Assembly (NCBI GenBank): GCA_029250425.1
Contig: JAQXFF010000081.1
Span: 1-6,728, forward strand
Source: Candidatus Thalassarchaeaceae archaeon
GTDB taxonomy: Archaea; Thermoplasmatota; Poseidoniia; Poseidoniales; Thalassarchaeaceae
Reading direction: 5' to 3'
DNA: 6,728 nucleotides
Shown: piece after piece, positions 1 to 6,354 of the stretch
Layout: each line of letters starts with the position of its first letter
Numbering within the stretch: the stretch's first letter is position 1
The notes under the pieces: generated by a model
Database searches by the model: none
Told to the model about the DNA's origin: nothing
Seen by the model: only the letters and a program-made list of their open reading frames with translations
Made by a program: the position numbers and the translations under genes

Positions 1-3000
1 AAAGAACATTCACTCTATAGAACCCATTGCTGAAAGCAGATACCTCGCCTGAGAAATATCCCTTATCATCTGCTGTTACTGTCAGAGGAAGGTCGGATGG
101 GACTTCAAGTTCAATGGTGTAGGAATTCGCCGGTGGAGCCAAATCAGCGGATGCATATCGAACATGCCCACTGATCTTCAATCTTGCATTAAGTGCGACA
201 TGATCGTCCTCTGAAAGCGGTGTGTTCAATGGGTCATCAGCCAAGGAGATCGAGAAATCAGACAATTGTATGTTGGAGTCCAATGTCCAGAATATACCTG
301 TGTAGAGTGTTTGAGGCCCTGAAGAATCTGTCAGTTCCATTGAAATCTCGTTGGTAGCGGAAGATGGATTGAACACTGGAGTGAATGAGAATGAGAGATT
401 TAGATGGATTTCCTCGCCTTGGCTTGTAAGCATATATTCTAGAATCTGCACCTCAGGGTCGTTCGAGGAGAAGCCATTGACATCTGTCCATGTCAGTTCA
501 GTGTTTGAGCCAAGGTCGACGACAATCTCCTCAATGTCGCCCAGTTCATTGGGATCGTTCAGTGTGATGTTCAACCAAGTCGAATGGGAGGATACGAGGG
601 TGTCTGCGCCGTGATATTGTAAGGTGGCGCCAGTGAAAGAGGTCGGGCTTGGTACCAATGAAATGTAATTCGCCAAGTCTTGTCCGAATCCTGGGCCACT
701 GCCGAGATCGTTGCCTGCGATATCATGGCCTTCGATGAAGAGAGAGACTCGCTGGCCCTGTGCATTGGTTGTATCGTCGTATGTCGCATGATAAAACTCG
801 GAATCGCCCTGCCTCTGCAACGGTCCACTCGCATATTCCGTGATTGAAGGGGTGCCATCGCCATCATCGTGTGCTGATTCAATCCACCAGCGAAGGCGAA
901 GGGACCCATCATCAATCCCAATGGAATCTGCAATTGAGACATTGAACAATTGTTGTGAATCTGGAATGATGCGGTCGCCAGACGGGGTGTTCAATAGCAC
1001 CCCGGGATCGGTTGCATCGATATTGAACAGGCGCTCAGCATCACCTTCAGGTGTAGAGTCGAATGGGCCTGCAATTTTTGCACTGACGGTGAAGCCGTCG
1101 TAGTAATTACCATCCGGCGCAACCGAGTTGATGGTGAAAGTTCCACTCAAGTCCGTGGTTGAATTTCCACTGACATTCTCAAGTTCGACTCGCACGTCCC
1201 CTGGTTGTGGACTGCTGGATTCGTCGAGGAAATGCACCACACCTGTCGCGCGAAGCAAATCGCCTCCAGCGACCCATTCATCTTCGAATACCTCTGGCCC
1301 ACCATCGCTGGGAGCGGTGTCATCCCACAGATGGAAATCCACAATCTCCAGTCGCCTCTCATGATTGGTAGTCTCTGTGGAGAGCCGGTCGGTATGCAGA
1401 TTGTCTGTGGTCGTGACTTGGCCCAGCCATGCGACATTCTGCTCTTCGGGCCAGTTCCAGTCCACTTCGAGGTTCCACTCCATCAACCCTGTATCGGCAT
1501 TCAAAGGTTGCCAGTTACCTGTAACATTGGCAACGAATCCATTGTCGTCATTGATCCAGCTGCTTGCATTGTCGAATGAGTAGACCAGAACCGGTGGATT
1601 GGAAACACCAGTGATTTGAGGCGTCATTGCCAGCCAAGATAAGTTCGAAAGACCCTGATATGACGTGACCTGGATTCCAATCACTTCCGTATTCCCATTG
1701 GGGACCAATGTTACCGTGGGTAACATCATCGAACCTACAGAGGGTGGGCGTTCTCCCAGATTGAGGTTCAGATTACTGAGTTCCACAATACCAGCACTGC
1801 CGCTCGTGACATTGATTGGGATGGTGACGTTGCCCGTCGGGTCAGGGGTGGTTCCACCCAGATGCTGATTGATCTCAGACGTCAGGGTACCATCAGCCAC
1901 TGTCGGTTGCCAATCATACTCGATATCGATGTTTCCGAGAACAAGCGTGGCATTTCCTGTAACTCCAAGCGGGATGTCAACGAAATCATTGCCCCAAGCA
2001 TCTGTGAATGTTGGGGTCGAATTGGCCAAAAGAGCGTTGAGGGTGGAAGAGAAGTCGGGCGTGGTTGTCCCATTGCTGAGATTACCAGCATGGCTCCACT
2101 CAGAATTGCCATCATTACCAACATCAAGTCCCCCTGTGACATCATCCGTACCTTCGAATACAATGGTCAATCGAGGGCCGTGTGTTGAATTTTCACTAGA
2201 TGGAATCGACAAACGTGACCCGTCAGGTTTGCTGGTGGACTCATCCCCAACTAGCAACAACCCTTGATTCGAAATGGTCCCATTGACCCATCCCTGAATC
2301 AGATTGGTCAACCCAGATGAATTGAACTCCATCCAAGTCTGTTCCAAATTGGCCGGGCTATTCGTCACATTGACAATCGCACCGCTACGGTCCGTGGCGC
2401 CAGATGCACCCGAAGAGGCCCAAGCGTAGTCGGTTCCCGTCACATTGTCGATTGCATTGTTCCATGACACGCCCGGACCTTGTTGTACCGGAGATCCAGA
2501 CTCCATGCCTTCGACCCAGTCCTTCAGTAACGGATGCACTCTGTAGGTGTGCTGAATCGTATTGGCCTGACCTGTATTGGCGTTATTCACGCCATCCTCA
2601 ATCCAGAATGAAAGATTGGCATCCAATACGGTCACAGCTGGAAGTTGGGTTAAATTGAACCAAAAAACTGAGCGGTAGACATTCCAATTCGCCCACTCAG
2701 TCTTGCCTACCCAAATGAGAGAAGAATTGCCATAGTTACAGTCTTGATGGGTGGAATTGCCCCATGAACTGACTTTGCGCATTGACGCATCCTCAACATC
2801 ATTCCCGCTGAGAACCAATTCACTAAGCGTGGAGATATCCAAGGATGCTGAACTCACAGTTGCGTTCAGTGGCAATCGAATCGAATAGGTTGAATTGGAA
2901 CCAGTAGAGAGGTTGACGCCAGCGGAATGCCAGCCATTCGAGAATTCATCGATATGGCCAAAAGAACCGTTTCCTAAACCCCCAAAGGCCCATTCGAGGT

Positions 3001-3301
3001 CTCCATCATTGCCGACATCAACACCGATGGTGGTCGGACGATCTCCAGCTGCACCTTGCCAACCTCTGACATCAAGTGAGGCGGTGCTGACAACCGAGTT
3101 TGCCCCGAGTAACAAGTTCGTACTGGCATCATAGCCACTATTTGCAAATGTAATATTGACAGATTGTGGGAATCCATTGTTTCCAAAATGGGTCACCTGT
3201 TCACCATTCACGGTAGCGAACAAGCCTGGGGCGGAAAATATCGAGGCAAGGAAGAGGAACGAAAGCAGGAATGCCGAACGGGCAGGTGCTTTCCTTGTCA
3301 T
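1..3301 (-). CDS. Large secreted DNRLRE-domain surface protein, N-terminal ~1100 residues (C-terminus off the left edge)
   Basis: One uninterrupted frame runs from ATG at 3301 to the left edge, with no stop. The N-terminus is a signal peptide: basic residues R3, K4 and R8, a hydrophobic core at about 10-28, and likely cleavage after A29 (or A24). Domains, in order: a 'DVGNDGDLEW' module (95-104 and flanks); a DNRLRE/CBM96-like beta domain at about 185-385, recognisable by a 'YGNSSLIWVG' start, a 'VYRSVFWFNLTQLP' strand and a 'LIQGWVNGTISNQGLLL' region; a second 'DVGNDGNSEW' module (about 393-402) with two repeat units to 517; then Ig-like beta segments including 'LRLRWWIESAHDDGDG'. By eye there are about 28 N-X-S/T sequons and one cysteine (C188), as expected for a glycosylated extracellular protein without disulfides. 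No membrane anchor is visible in this part. No Shine-Dalgarno lies before the ATG; deoC is 55 bases upstream on the same strand. Likely a cell-surface or adhesion protein; ligand unknown. Confidence 0.9.
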   Translation of the reverse strand, partial: MTRKAPARSAFLLSFLFLASIFSAPGLFATVNGEQVTHFGNNGFPQSVNITFANSGYDASTNLLLGANSVVSTASLDVRGWQGAAGDRPTTIGVDVGNDGDLEWAFGGLGNGSFGHIDEFSNGWHSAGVNLSTGSNSTYSIRLPLNATVSSASLDISTLSELVLSGNDVEDASMRKVSSWGNSTHQDCNYGNSSLIWVGKTEWANWNVYRSVFWFNLTQLPAVTVLDANLSFWIEDGVNNANTGQANTIQHTYRVHPLLKDWVEGMESGSPVQQGPGVSWNNAIDNVTGTDYAWASSGASGATDRSGAIVNVTNSPANLEQTWMEFNSSGLTNLIQGWVNGTISNQGLLLVGDESTSKPDGSRLSIPSSENSTHGPRLTIVFEGTDDVTGGLDVGNDGNSEWSHAGNLSNGTTTPDFSSTLNALLANSTPTFTDAWGNDFVDIPLGVTGNATLVLGNIDIEYDWQPTVADGTLTSEINQHLGGTTPDPTGNVTIPINVTSGSAGIVELSNLNLNLGERPPSVGSMMLPTVTLVPNGNTEVIGIQVTSYQGLSNLSWLAMTPQITGVSNPPVLVYSFDNASSWINDDNGFVANVTGNWQPLNADTGLMEWNLEVDWNWPEEQNVAWLGQVTTTDNLHTDRLSTETTNHERRLEIVDFHLWDDTAPSDGGPEVFEDEWVAGGDLLRATGVVHFLDESSSPQPGDVRVELENVSGNSTTDLSGTFTINSVAPDGNYYDGFTVSAKIAGPFDSTPEGDAERLFNIDATDPGVLLNTPSGDRIIPDSQQLFNVSIADSIGIDDGSLRLRWWIESAHDDGDGTPSITEYASGPLQRQGDSEFYHATYDDTTNAQGQRVSLFIEGHDIAGNDLGSGPGFGQDLANYISLVPSPTSFTGATLQYHGADTLVSSHSTWLNITLNDPNELGDIEEIVVDLGSNTELTWTDVNGFSSNDPEVQILEYMLTSQGEEIHLNLSFSFTPVFNPSSATNEISMELTDSSGPQTLYTGIFWTLDSNIQLSDFSISLADDPLNTPLSEDDHVALNARLKISGHVRYASADLAPPANSYTIELEVPSDLPLTVTADDKGYFSGEVSAFSNGFYRVNVL
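1751..2053 (-). repeat. Two degenerate tandem repeat units inside the surface protein
   Basis: Residues 417-464 and 474-517 of the surface protein align as two copies of a ~45-residue beta unit. Both start with a short helix-like piece (S-T-L-N-A-L-L versus S-E-I-N-Q-H-L), followed by a G-N dipeptide, an 'I-P-L/I-x-V-T' strand, and a closing strand of the form L-x-N-I/L-D/N-I/L (LGNIDIEYD versus LSNLNLNLG). The units follow directly after the second 'DVGNDG..EW' motif. The first such motif (near residue 95) is followed by a comparable 'IRLPLNATVSSASLDIS' stretch, so the whole module may be duplicated around the DNRLRE domain. The similarity is at protein level only; the DNA is diverged. Confidence 0.55.
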
Positions 3302-3329
3302 GGTTGGGGATAGAAGTGGAGAGGTTAAG

Positions 3330-3343
3330 GATTCCCTTGAATC
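3330..3343. repeat. Short inverted repeat (5-bp arms) upstream of the surface-protein gene
   Basis: GATTC and GAATC arms are separated by CCTT. The repeat lies 29 bases upstream of the surface-protein ATG, in the 55-base gap after deoC. It could be a small hairpin in a deoC-surface protein transcript or a protein-binding site. A 14-base imperfect element of this size can occur by chance. Confidence 0.3.
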
Positions 3344-3349
3344 GTTCCT

Positions 3350-3365
3350 TCGTCCTTTAGGACGA
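3350..3365. repeat. 6-bp-arm inverted repeat spanning the deoC stop codon
   Basis: TCGTCC and GGACGA are perfect 6-base arms around a TTTA loop. The deoC TAA stop (3357-3359, read on the minus strand) falls inside the loop. No T-tract follows in the direction of transcription, so it does not look like a typical terminator. It could pause or protect a deoC transcript, or be an operator for the downstream surface-protein gene. Confidence 0.35.
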
Positions 3366-4040
3366 CTCTAGAATTGAGGATGTACCAAAACGAAATGTAG
3401 CCGGGTGGACAAAACCATCACCTAATGCGGTTCGAACGATGTCCAAATAGCCTTCAGCTTGACCGGGTTCTCGAATACCCCCTGATAGTTTGAGGCCTCG
3501 CGCCTTGCCATTATTTTCATGACTCCATGCTGCCAATAGTTCAGCCAATACTCTGGCTACCAAGGGTGTACAAGCTCCGCGTTTCCCTGTACAAGTTTTG
3601 ATGAAATCCGCACCAAATTCTAGGGCCAATTTTGCGCCCAATTCCACATAGGATAAATCCAATTCTGGCGTCTCCAAAATCACCTTCAAAATCTTGTCAC
3701 CACAGGCTTGTCGCATCTGAGCCAAATCGGTGGCTACTTTGTTGCGATTACCCTCCATCAGTGCATCGAAATCCAAGACGATGTCGATCTCATCTGCACC
3801 GTCTTCAATGGCCTGTTTCACCTCTGAAATTCTCTCATGTAATGGACCATCTCCATTGGGAAAACCACCAGCAGCACATGCGATGTTTCCAGTATACTTC
3901 GAACGAGCCTCAACTACGTGTTCAGGCAACACACAAATGGCTGCAAAATGATGATTGGATGCATCCTCAATGAAGGCTTCAAGATCGCCATCAGGGTCAA
4001 GCATCGTGAAGTCACACAGTGGCAACAGTCTATTCGACAC
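3357..4040 (-). CDS. deoC: Deoxyribose-phosphate aldolase (DeoC), E. coli-like class I type
   Basis: Cleaves 2-deoxyribose 5-phosphate to acetaldehyde and glyceraldehyde 3-phosphate through a Schiff base, salvaging carbon from deoxynucleosides in the cytoplasm. With the GTG start chosen here the protein has 227 residues. Family motifs are present: 'LCDFTMLDP' (D10), 'AAICVLPE', 'GADEIDIVLDF' with catalytic D86 (E. coli D102), 'ILKVILETPEL', 'GADFIKTCTGK' with Schiff-base K148 (E. coli K167), 'GLKLSGGIR' with K184 (E. coli K201), and 'RFGTSSIL' near the end. It is shorter than E. coli DeoC (259 residues) and lacks the C-terminal tail ending in Tyr259. GTG at 4040 is preferred because GAGAGG lies 7 bases upstream and the N-terminus then fits the family; an in-frame TTG at 4079 would add 13 residues. 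It diverges from the nuclease-like gene and is followed after 55 bases by the surface-protein gene. Confidence 0.95.
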   Translation of the reverse strand: MSNRLLPLCDFTMLDPDGDLEAFIEDASNHHFAAICVLPEHVVEARSKYTGNIACAAGGFPNGDGPLHERISEVKQAIEDGADEIDIVLDFDALMEGNRNKVATDLAQMRQACGDKILKVILETPELDLSYVELGAKLALEFGADFIKTCTGKRGACTPLVARVLAELLAAWSHENNGKARGLKLSGGIREPGQAEGYLDIVRTALGDGFVHPATFRFGTSSILESS

Positions 4041-4047
4041 ACAATCG

Positions 4048-4053
4048 CCTCTC
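4048..4053 (-). promoter_or_regulatory. Shine-Dalgarno site deciding the deoC start
   Basis: On the minus strand this reads GAGAGG, 7 bases before the GTG at 4040. No such site precedes the alternative in-frame TTG at 4079. Using the GTG leaves a 38-base spacer to the divergent ATG at 4079 instead of overlapping start codons. Confidence 0.6.
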
Positions 4054-4078
4054 GTATCCCAGCGATAGTCTTTGCACA

Positions 4079-4597
4079 ATGAGACACCGATTTACTCAAA
4101 TCCAGAAGCGTCATTCGCGATTTGGTGAGATTGTGTCAGAACGAGGGGGTCTTGAACGCGCCGTCGCCGAATGCCTTGGGTGGGAAGTGCTCCCAAACCA
4201 TCAACGAATAGATGAACTGACATGCAAAAGCCCGGATGGTTCGATGATTGCACTTCGGTTCGATTGGTCATCTACTGAAACTGGGAACCATTACCTTGAG
4301 GTTGAAAGCCGCGAGAATCGAGAGAGTTCTTGGAAACCTTCTGGATTCGGATTGGCGCAAAAAAAAGCGCAATACTGGGCTGTTGTAAACGGAAAAGATG
4401 TATTTGTGGCAGACACCAGTAAGTTGGCTCGACTTCTGAAAAAGCAACGGCGAGAACTGGACGATCACGTCTCACGAAGAAATTTAGATCATCGCGATAA
4501 GCGATTGTATGCAAGAGGATACTTACTCCCTCTAAAGGAACTAGAAACGTGCTGCTCAGTCATTTGCCCCAGCCCTGTGAAGGCCCCTGAAAATTGA
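4079..4597 (+). CDS. Small PD-(D/E)XK nuclease-like protein related to phage proteins, catalytic residues possibly degenerate
   Basis: A 172-residue soluble protein with no signal peptide or membrane segment. Its core, residues about 14-120, follows the layout of a small PD-(D/E)XK-fold family common in phages: an N-terminal helix ('RFGEIVSERGGLERAVAECLG'-like, 15-34), a 'G-W-E-V' strand, an acidic position in 'QRIDEL' (D45), a strand at 'MIALRFDW' (56-63), 'TGN' (68-70), 'YLEVESR' (72-78), 'KPSGF' (86-90), a 'KAQYWAVV' strand (96-103) and a final 'VFVADTSKLARLL' (108-120). Family members usually carry E-x-K where this protein has A-L-R (58-60), so activity is uncertain; E74 and E76 are the remaining acidic candidates. 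The C-terminal ~50 residues are basic and unassigned. ATG at 4079 is chosen; an in-frame GTG at 4019 would run into divergent deoC. No Shine-Dalgarno is seen. The fold assignment is by motif recall, not search. Confidence 0.72.
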   Translation: MRHRFTQIQKRHSRFGEIVSERGGLERAVAECLGWEVLPNHQRIDELTCKSPDGSMIALRFDWSSTETGNHYLEVESRENRESSWKPSGFGLAQKKAQYWAVVNGKDVFVADTSKLARLLKKQRRELDDHVSRRNLDHRDKRLYARGYLLPLKELETCCSVICPSPVKAPEN

Positions 4598-4645
4598 ACT
4601 TGAACTTCCACAGCCCTCAAAGACCGACGACAGCAGCAGCGAATT

Positions 4646-5731
4646 GTGACAGATCGAATCCACAATTTCGGTGCGGGCCCGGCCGTATTGCCTCTATCCG
4701 TTGTTGAGGCGGTCGGTGATGCACTGCCCAACCTAATGGATTCTGGATTTGGGCTGTGTGAAATCAGTCATCGGAGTGATACCTTTCAAAGTGTGGTCGA
4801 CAGTGCGATGGCACGTGTGCGCAGAGTGCTTTCAGTACCCGATGATTACACGGTTTTATTCCTCCAAGGCGGTGCATCTCTACAATTCTATATGACTGCC
4901 CTCAATATTCTGAACGAGAATGAAAAAGCAGACTACCTCGTCACTGGTGGATGGGCTCAAAAGGCGCTCAAAGAAGCTGCCCGAGTGGGTGATGCAAGCG
5001 CCATTTGGGAAGATTCAGAAAATGGATTCAAATCAGTGCCTACCGACGACGATTACGCTGTCCGAGAAGATGCTGTATACGTACACTATACCTCGAATAA
5101 TACACTCTATGGTACTCAATTCCACCACCTTCCAAACTGTGATGGGAAACCTCGAATTCTCGATGCCAGTTCGGATATTGCAGGTGTTCCGATTGATGTC
5201 AGCGCACACGAGATCATCTACGCAGGTGCGCAGAAGAATTTGGGGCCTAGTGGAGTGACACTCGTCATTCTCTCACCATGGGCAATGGAGCGATGTGGAG
5301 ATGATATTCCAACAATGCTAGATTACAATGTTCATGCATCCAAAGGATCTCTATTCAACACCCCGAATACATTCGGAATTTTCGTGTTGGATCAAGTATT
5401 CAAGTGGTTAGAAGACAATGGGGGCTTGGAAGGTTCAATTGCACGCAACCAAGCCAAAGCGAACCTTCTGTATCAGGAACTGGATCGTACTGATTTCTGG
5501 GTCCCTCACGCTGAAATGAATTCTCGATCGGTGATGAATGTCACTTGGCGACTTTCAAACCCTGACCTTGAAGCCGTATTCTTGGAAGAAGCGACAGCTG
5601 CTGGAATGGGTGGCCTCAAAGGACATCGAAGTGTGGGCGGAATCCGAGCCAGTTTGTACAATGGATGCCCGTTAGAAAGTGTTGTCGCATTGGTAGGGTT
5701 CATGCAGGAATTTGAGGCCCGACATGCCTGA
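4646..5731 (+). CDS. serC: Phosphoserine aminotransferase (SerC)
   Basis: Transfers the amino group of glutamate to 3-phosphohydroxypyruvate, giving O-phosphoserine in serine biosynthesis; a cytoplasmic PLP enzyme of the class V aminotransferase family. The 361-residue length matches the family, and the sequence tracks E. coli SerC from end to end: 'FGAGPAVLP' (8-16), 'EISHRSDTF' with H42 and R43 for phosphate/substrate binding, 'LQGGASLQF' (73-81), 'GGWAQKALKE' with W103 stacking on PLP, 'HYTSNNT' with T149, 'ILDASSDIAG' with D173 to the pyridine nitrogen, 'YAGAQKNLGPSG' with Schiff-base K197, 'FNTPNTFGI' with N238 and T239, 'GLKGHRSVGGIRASLYN' with R334. The GTG start has no clear Shine-Dalgarno but fits the family N-terminus. 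It lies 48 bases after the nuclease-like gene and 29 before pdxT. In the DXP-dependent PLP pathway SerC also acts as PdxF, but pdxT next door indicates the other PLP pathway here. Confidence 0.97.
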   Translation: MTDRIHNFGAGPAVLPLSVVEAVGDALPNLMDSGFGLCEISHRSDTFQSVVDSAMARVRRVLSVPDDYTVLFLQGGASLQFYMTALNILNENEKADYLVTGGWAQKALKEAARVGDASAIWEDSENGFKSVPTDDDYAVREDAVYVHYTSNNTLYGTQFHHLPNCDGKPRILDASSDIAGVPIDVSAHEIIYAGAQKNLGPSGVTLVILSPWAMERCGDDIPTMLDYNVHASKGSLFNTPNTFGIFVLDQVFKWLEDNGGLEGSIARNQAKANLLYQELDRTDFWVPHAEMNSRSVMNVTWRLSNPDLEAVFLEEATAAGMGGLKGHRSVGGIRASLYNGCPLESVVALVGFMQEFEARHA

Positions 5732-5749
5732 ATCTTGCTTTTAGATAAC

Positions 5750-5754
5750 GAAGG
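5750..5754 (+). promoter_or_regulatory. Shine-Dalgarno-like site for pdxT
   Basis: GAAGG lies 6 bases before the GTG at 5761. It supports that start over the internal ATG at 5785, which has no such site although it would align better with short family N-termini. Confidence 0.45.
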
Positions 5755-5760
5755 CATGAA

Positions 5761-6354
5761 GTGAGTGAAGTTTGGCCCCCAATCATGGTGGTCATCGGCA
5801 TTGCGATGTTACAGGGTGCCCGCCATGCCCATATCGAGGCAATTCAGCGAGCGGCCAATGAATTGTCAATTGAAGTCGAAATCATTGAATTACGAACGAT
5901 AAAAGATCTGCAACAACAGAATATTGAGGCCCTAATGCTTCCAGGTGGGGAGAGCACTGTCATGCGTTTGCGTGGTAATGATGAAACCAGTCAACTCCTC
6001 CCTGCCTTGTTCGCATGGATGCGTGAAAATGAATCGCGCCCGGTTCTGGCAACATGTGCTGGAGCCATCCTTTTGGCTGACCCACAAGATGGGGGAGAAC
6101 CTTTGGTCGAGGCTGAAATAGACCGCAATGCATTCGGTGGTCAAGCAGATTCGTTTGAATCATCTTTGGATTGTGGGTTTCCAGGCATCTTCATCCGAGC
6201 CCCGCGCTTCGGTGAAGTTCGTGACGAAATTGAATGTACACTCTCAGGTGAGGTCGTCGGAGTTCGTCGAGGGAATCGAATCGCACTCACATTCCATCCC
6301 GAGCTCAGCGGAGATTCCCGTTATCACCGAATGTTACTGGAGGCTTGCGCATGA
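5761..6354 (+). CDS. pdxT: Pyridoxal 5'-phosphate synthase glutaminase subunit (PdxT)
   Basis: Hydrolyses glutamine and channels ammonia to PdxS, which builds PLP from ribose 5-phosphate and glyceraldehyde 3-phosphate (DXP-independent pathway). The 197-residue protein is a class I (triad) glutamine amidotransferase: 'IGIAMLQGA' (12-20), 'HIEAIQ' (24-29), 'LPGGEST' (60-66), nucleophile C99 in 'ATCAGAILL', 'RNAFGGQADSFE' (122-133), 'IFIRAPRF' (143-150), and H179 and E181 in 'FHPEL'. The full triad is present, so it should be active. The GTG start gives about 8 residues more than B. subtilis-type N-termini; ATG at 5785 is the alternative (189 residues). It sits 29 bases after serC, and its TGA overlaps the next ATG as ATGA, so co-transcription is likely. 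No pdxS is visible in the window. Confidence 0.97.
   Translation: MSEVWPPIMVVIGIAMLQGARHAHIEAIQRAANELSIEVEIIELRTIKDLQQQNIEALMLPGGESTVMRLRGNDETSQLLPALFAWMRENESRPVLATCAGAILLADPQDGGEPLVEAEIDRNAFGGQADSFESSLDCGFPGIFIRAPRFGEVRDEIECTLSGEVVGVRRGNRIALTFHPELSGDSRYHRMLLEACA
6338..6343 (+). promoter_or_regulatory. Shine-Dalgarno site for the radical SAM gene, inside the pdxT 3' end
   Basis: TGGAGG lies 7 bases before the ATG at 6351, within the last codons of pdxT. It supports the ATGA-overlap start and translational coupling of the two genes. Confidence 0.6.

Noticed and set aside
571..942. 123-residue minus-strand frame, and others at 1147-1437, 1882-2163 and 2974-3186
   Set aside because: All lie out of frame inside the continuous surface-protein gene and encode no recognisable motif.
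3350..3365. Palindrome at the deoC stop as an intrinsic terminator
   Set aside because: Only 6 bp of stem and no T-tract on the transcribed side.
351..3371. Numerous plus-strand frames of 67-132 residues
   Set aside because: They are antisense to the surface-protein gene, rich in Ser/Pro/Arg as expected of shadow frames, and overlap each other without ribosome sites.
3632..3973. 113-residue plus-strand frame opposite deoC
   Set aside because: Antisense shadow of a confidently identified DeoC; His/Pro-rich sequence without domain likeness.
4594..4607. Tandem GAACTT direct repeat just after the nuclease-like gene
   Set aside because: Two copies of six bases overlapping a stop codon; too short to separate from chance.
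4920..5258. 112-residue plus-strand frame within serC
   Set aside because: Out-of-frame shadow; SerC is intact across the region with all catalytic residues.
5738..5748. TATA-like CTTTTAGATAA in the serC-pdxT gap
   Set aside because: Lies too close to the pdxT GTG (about 13 bases) for a leaderless archaeal promoter, and operon structure explains expression without it.
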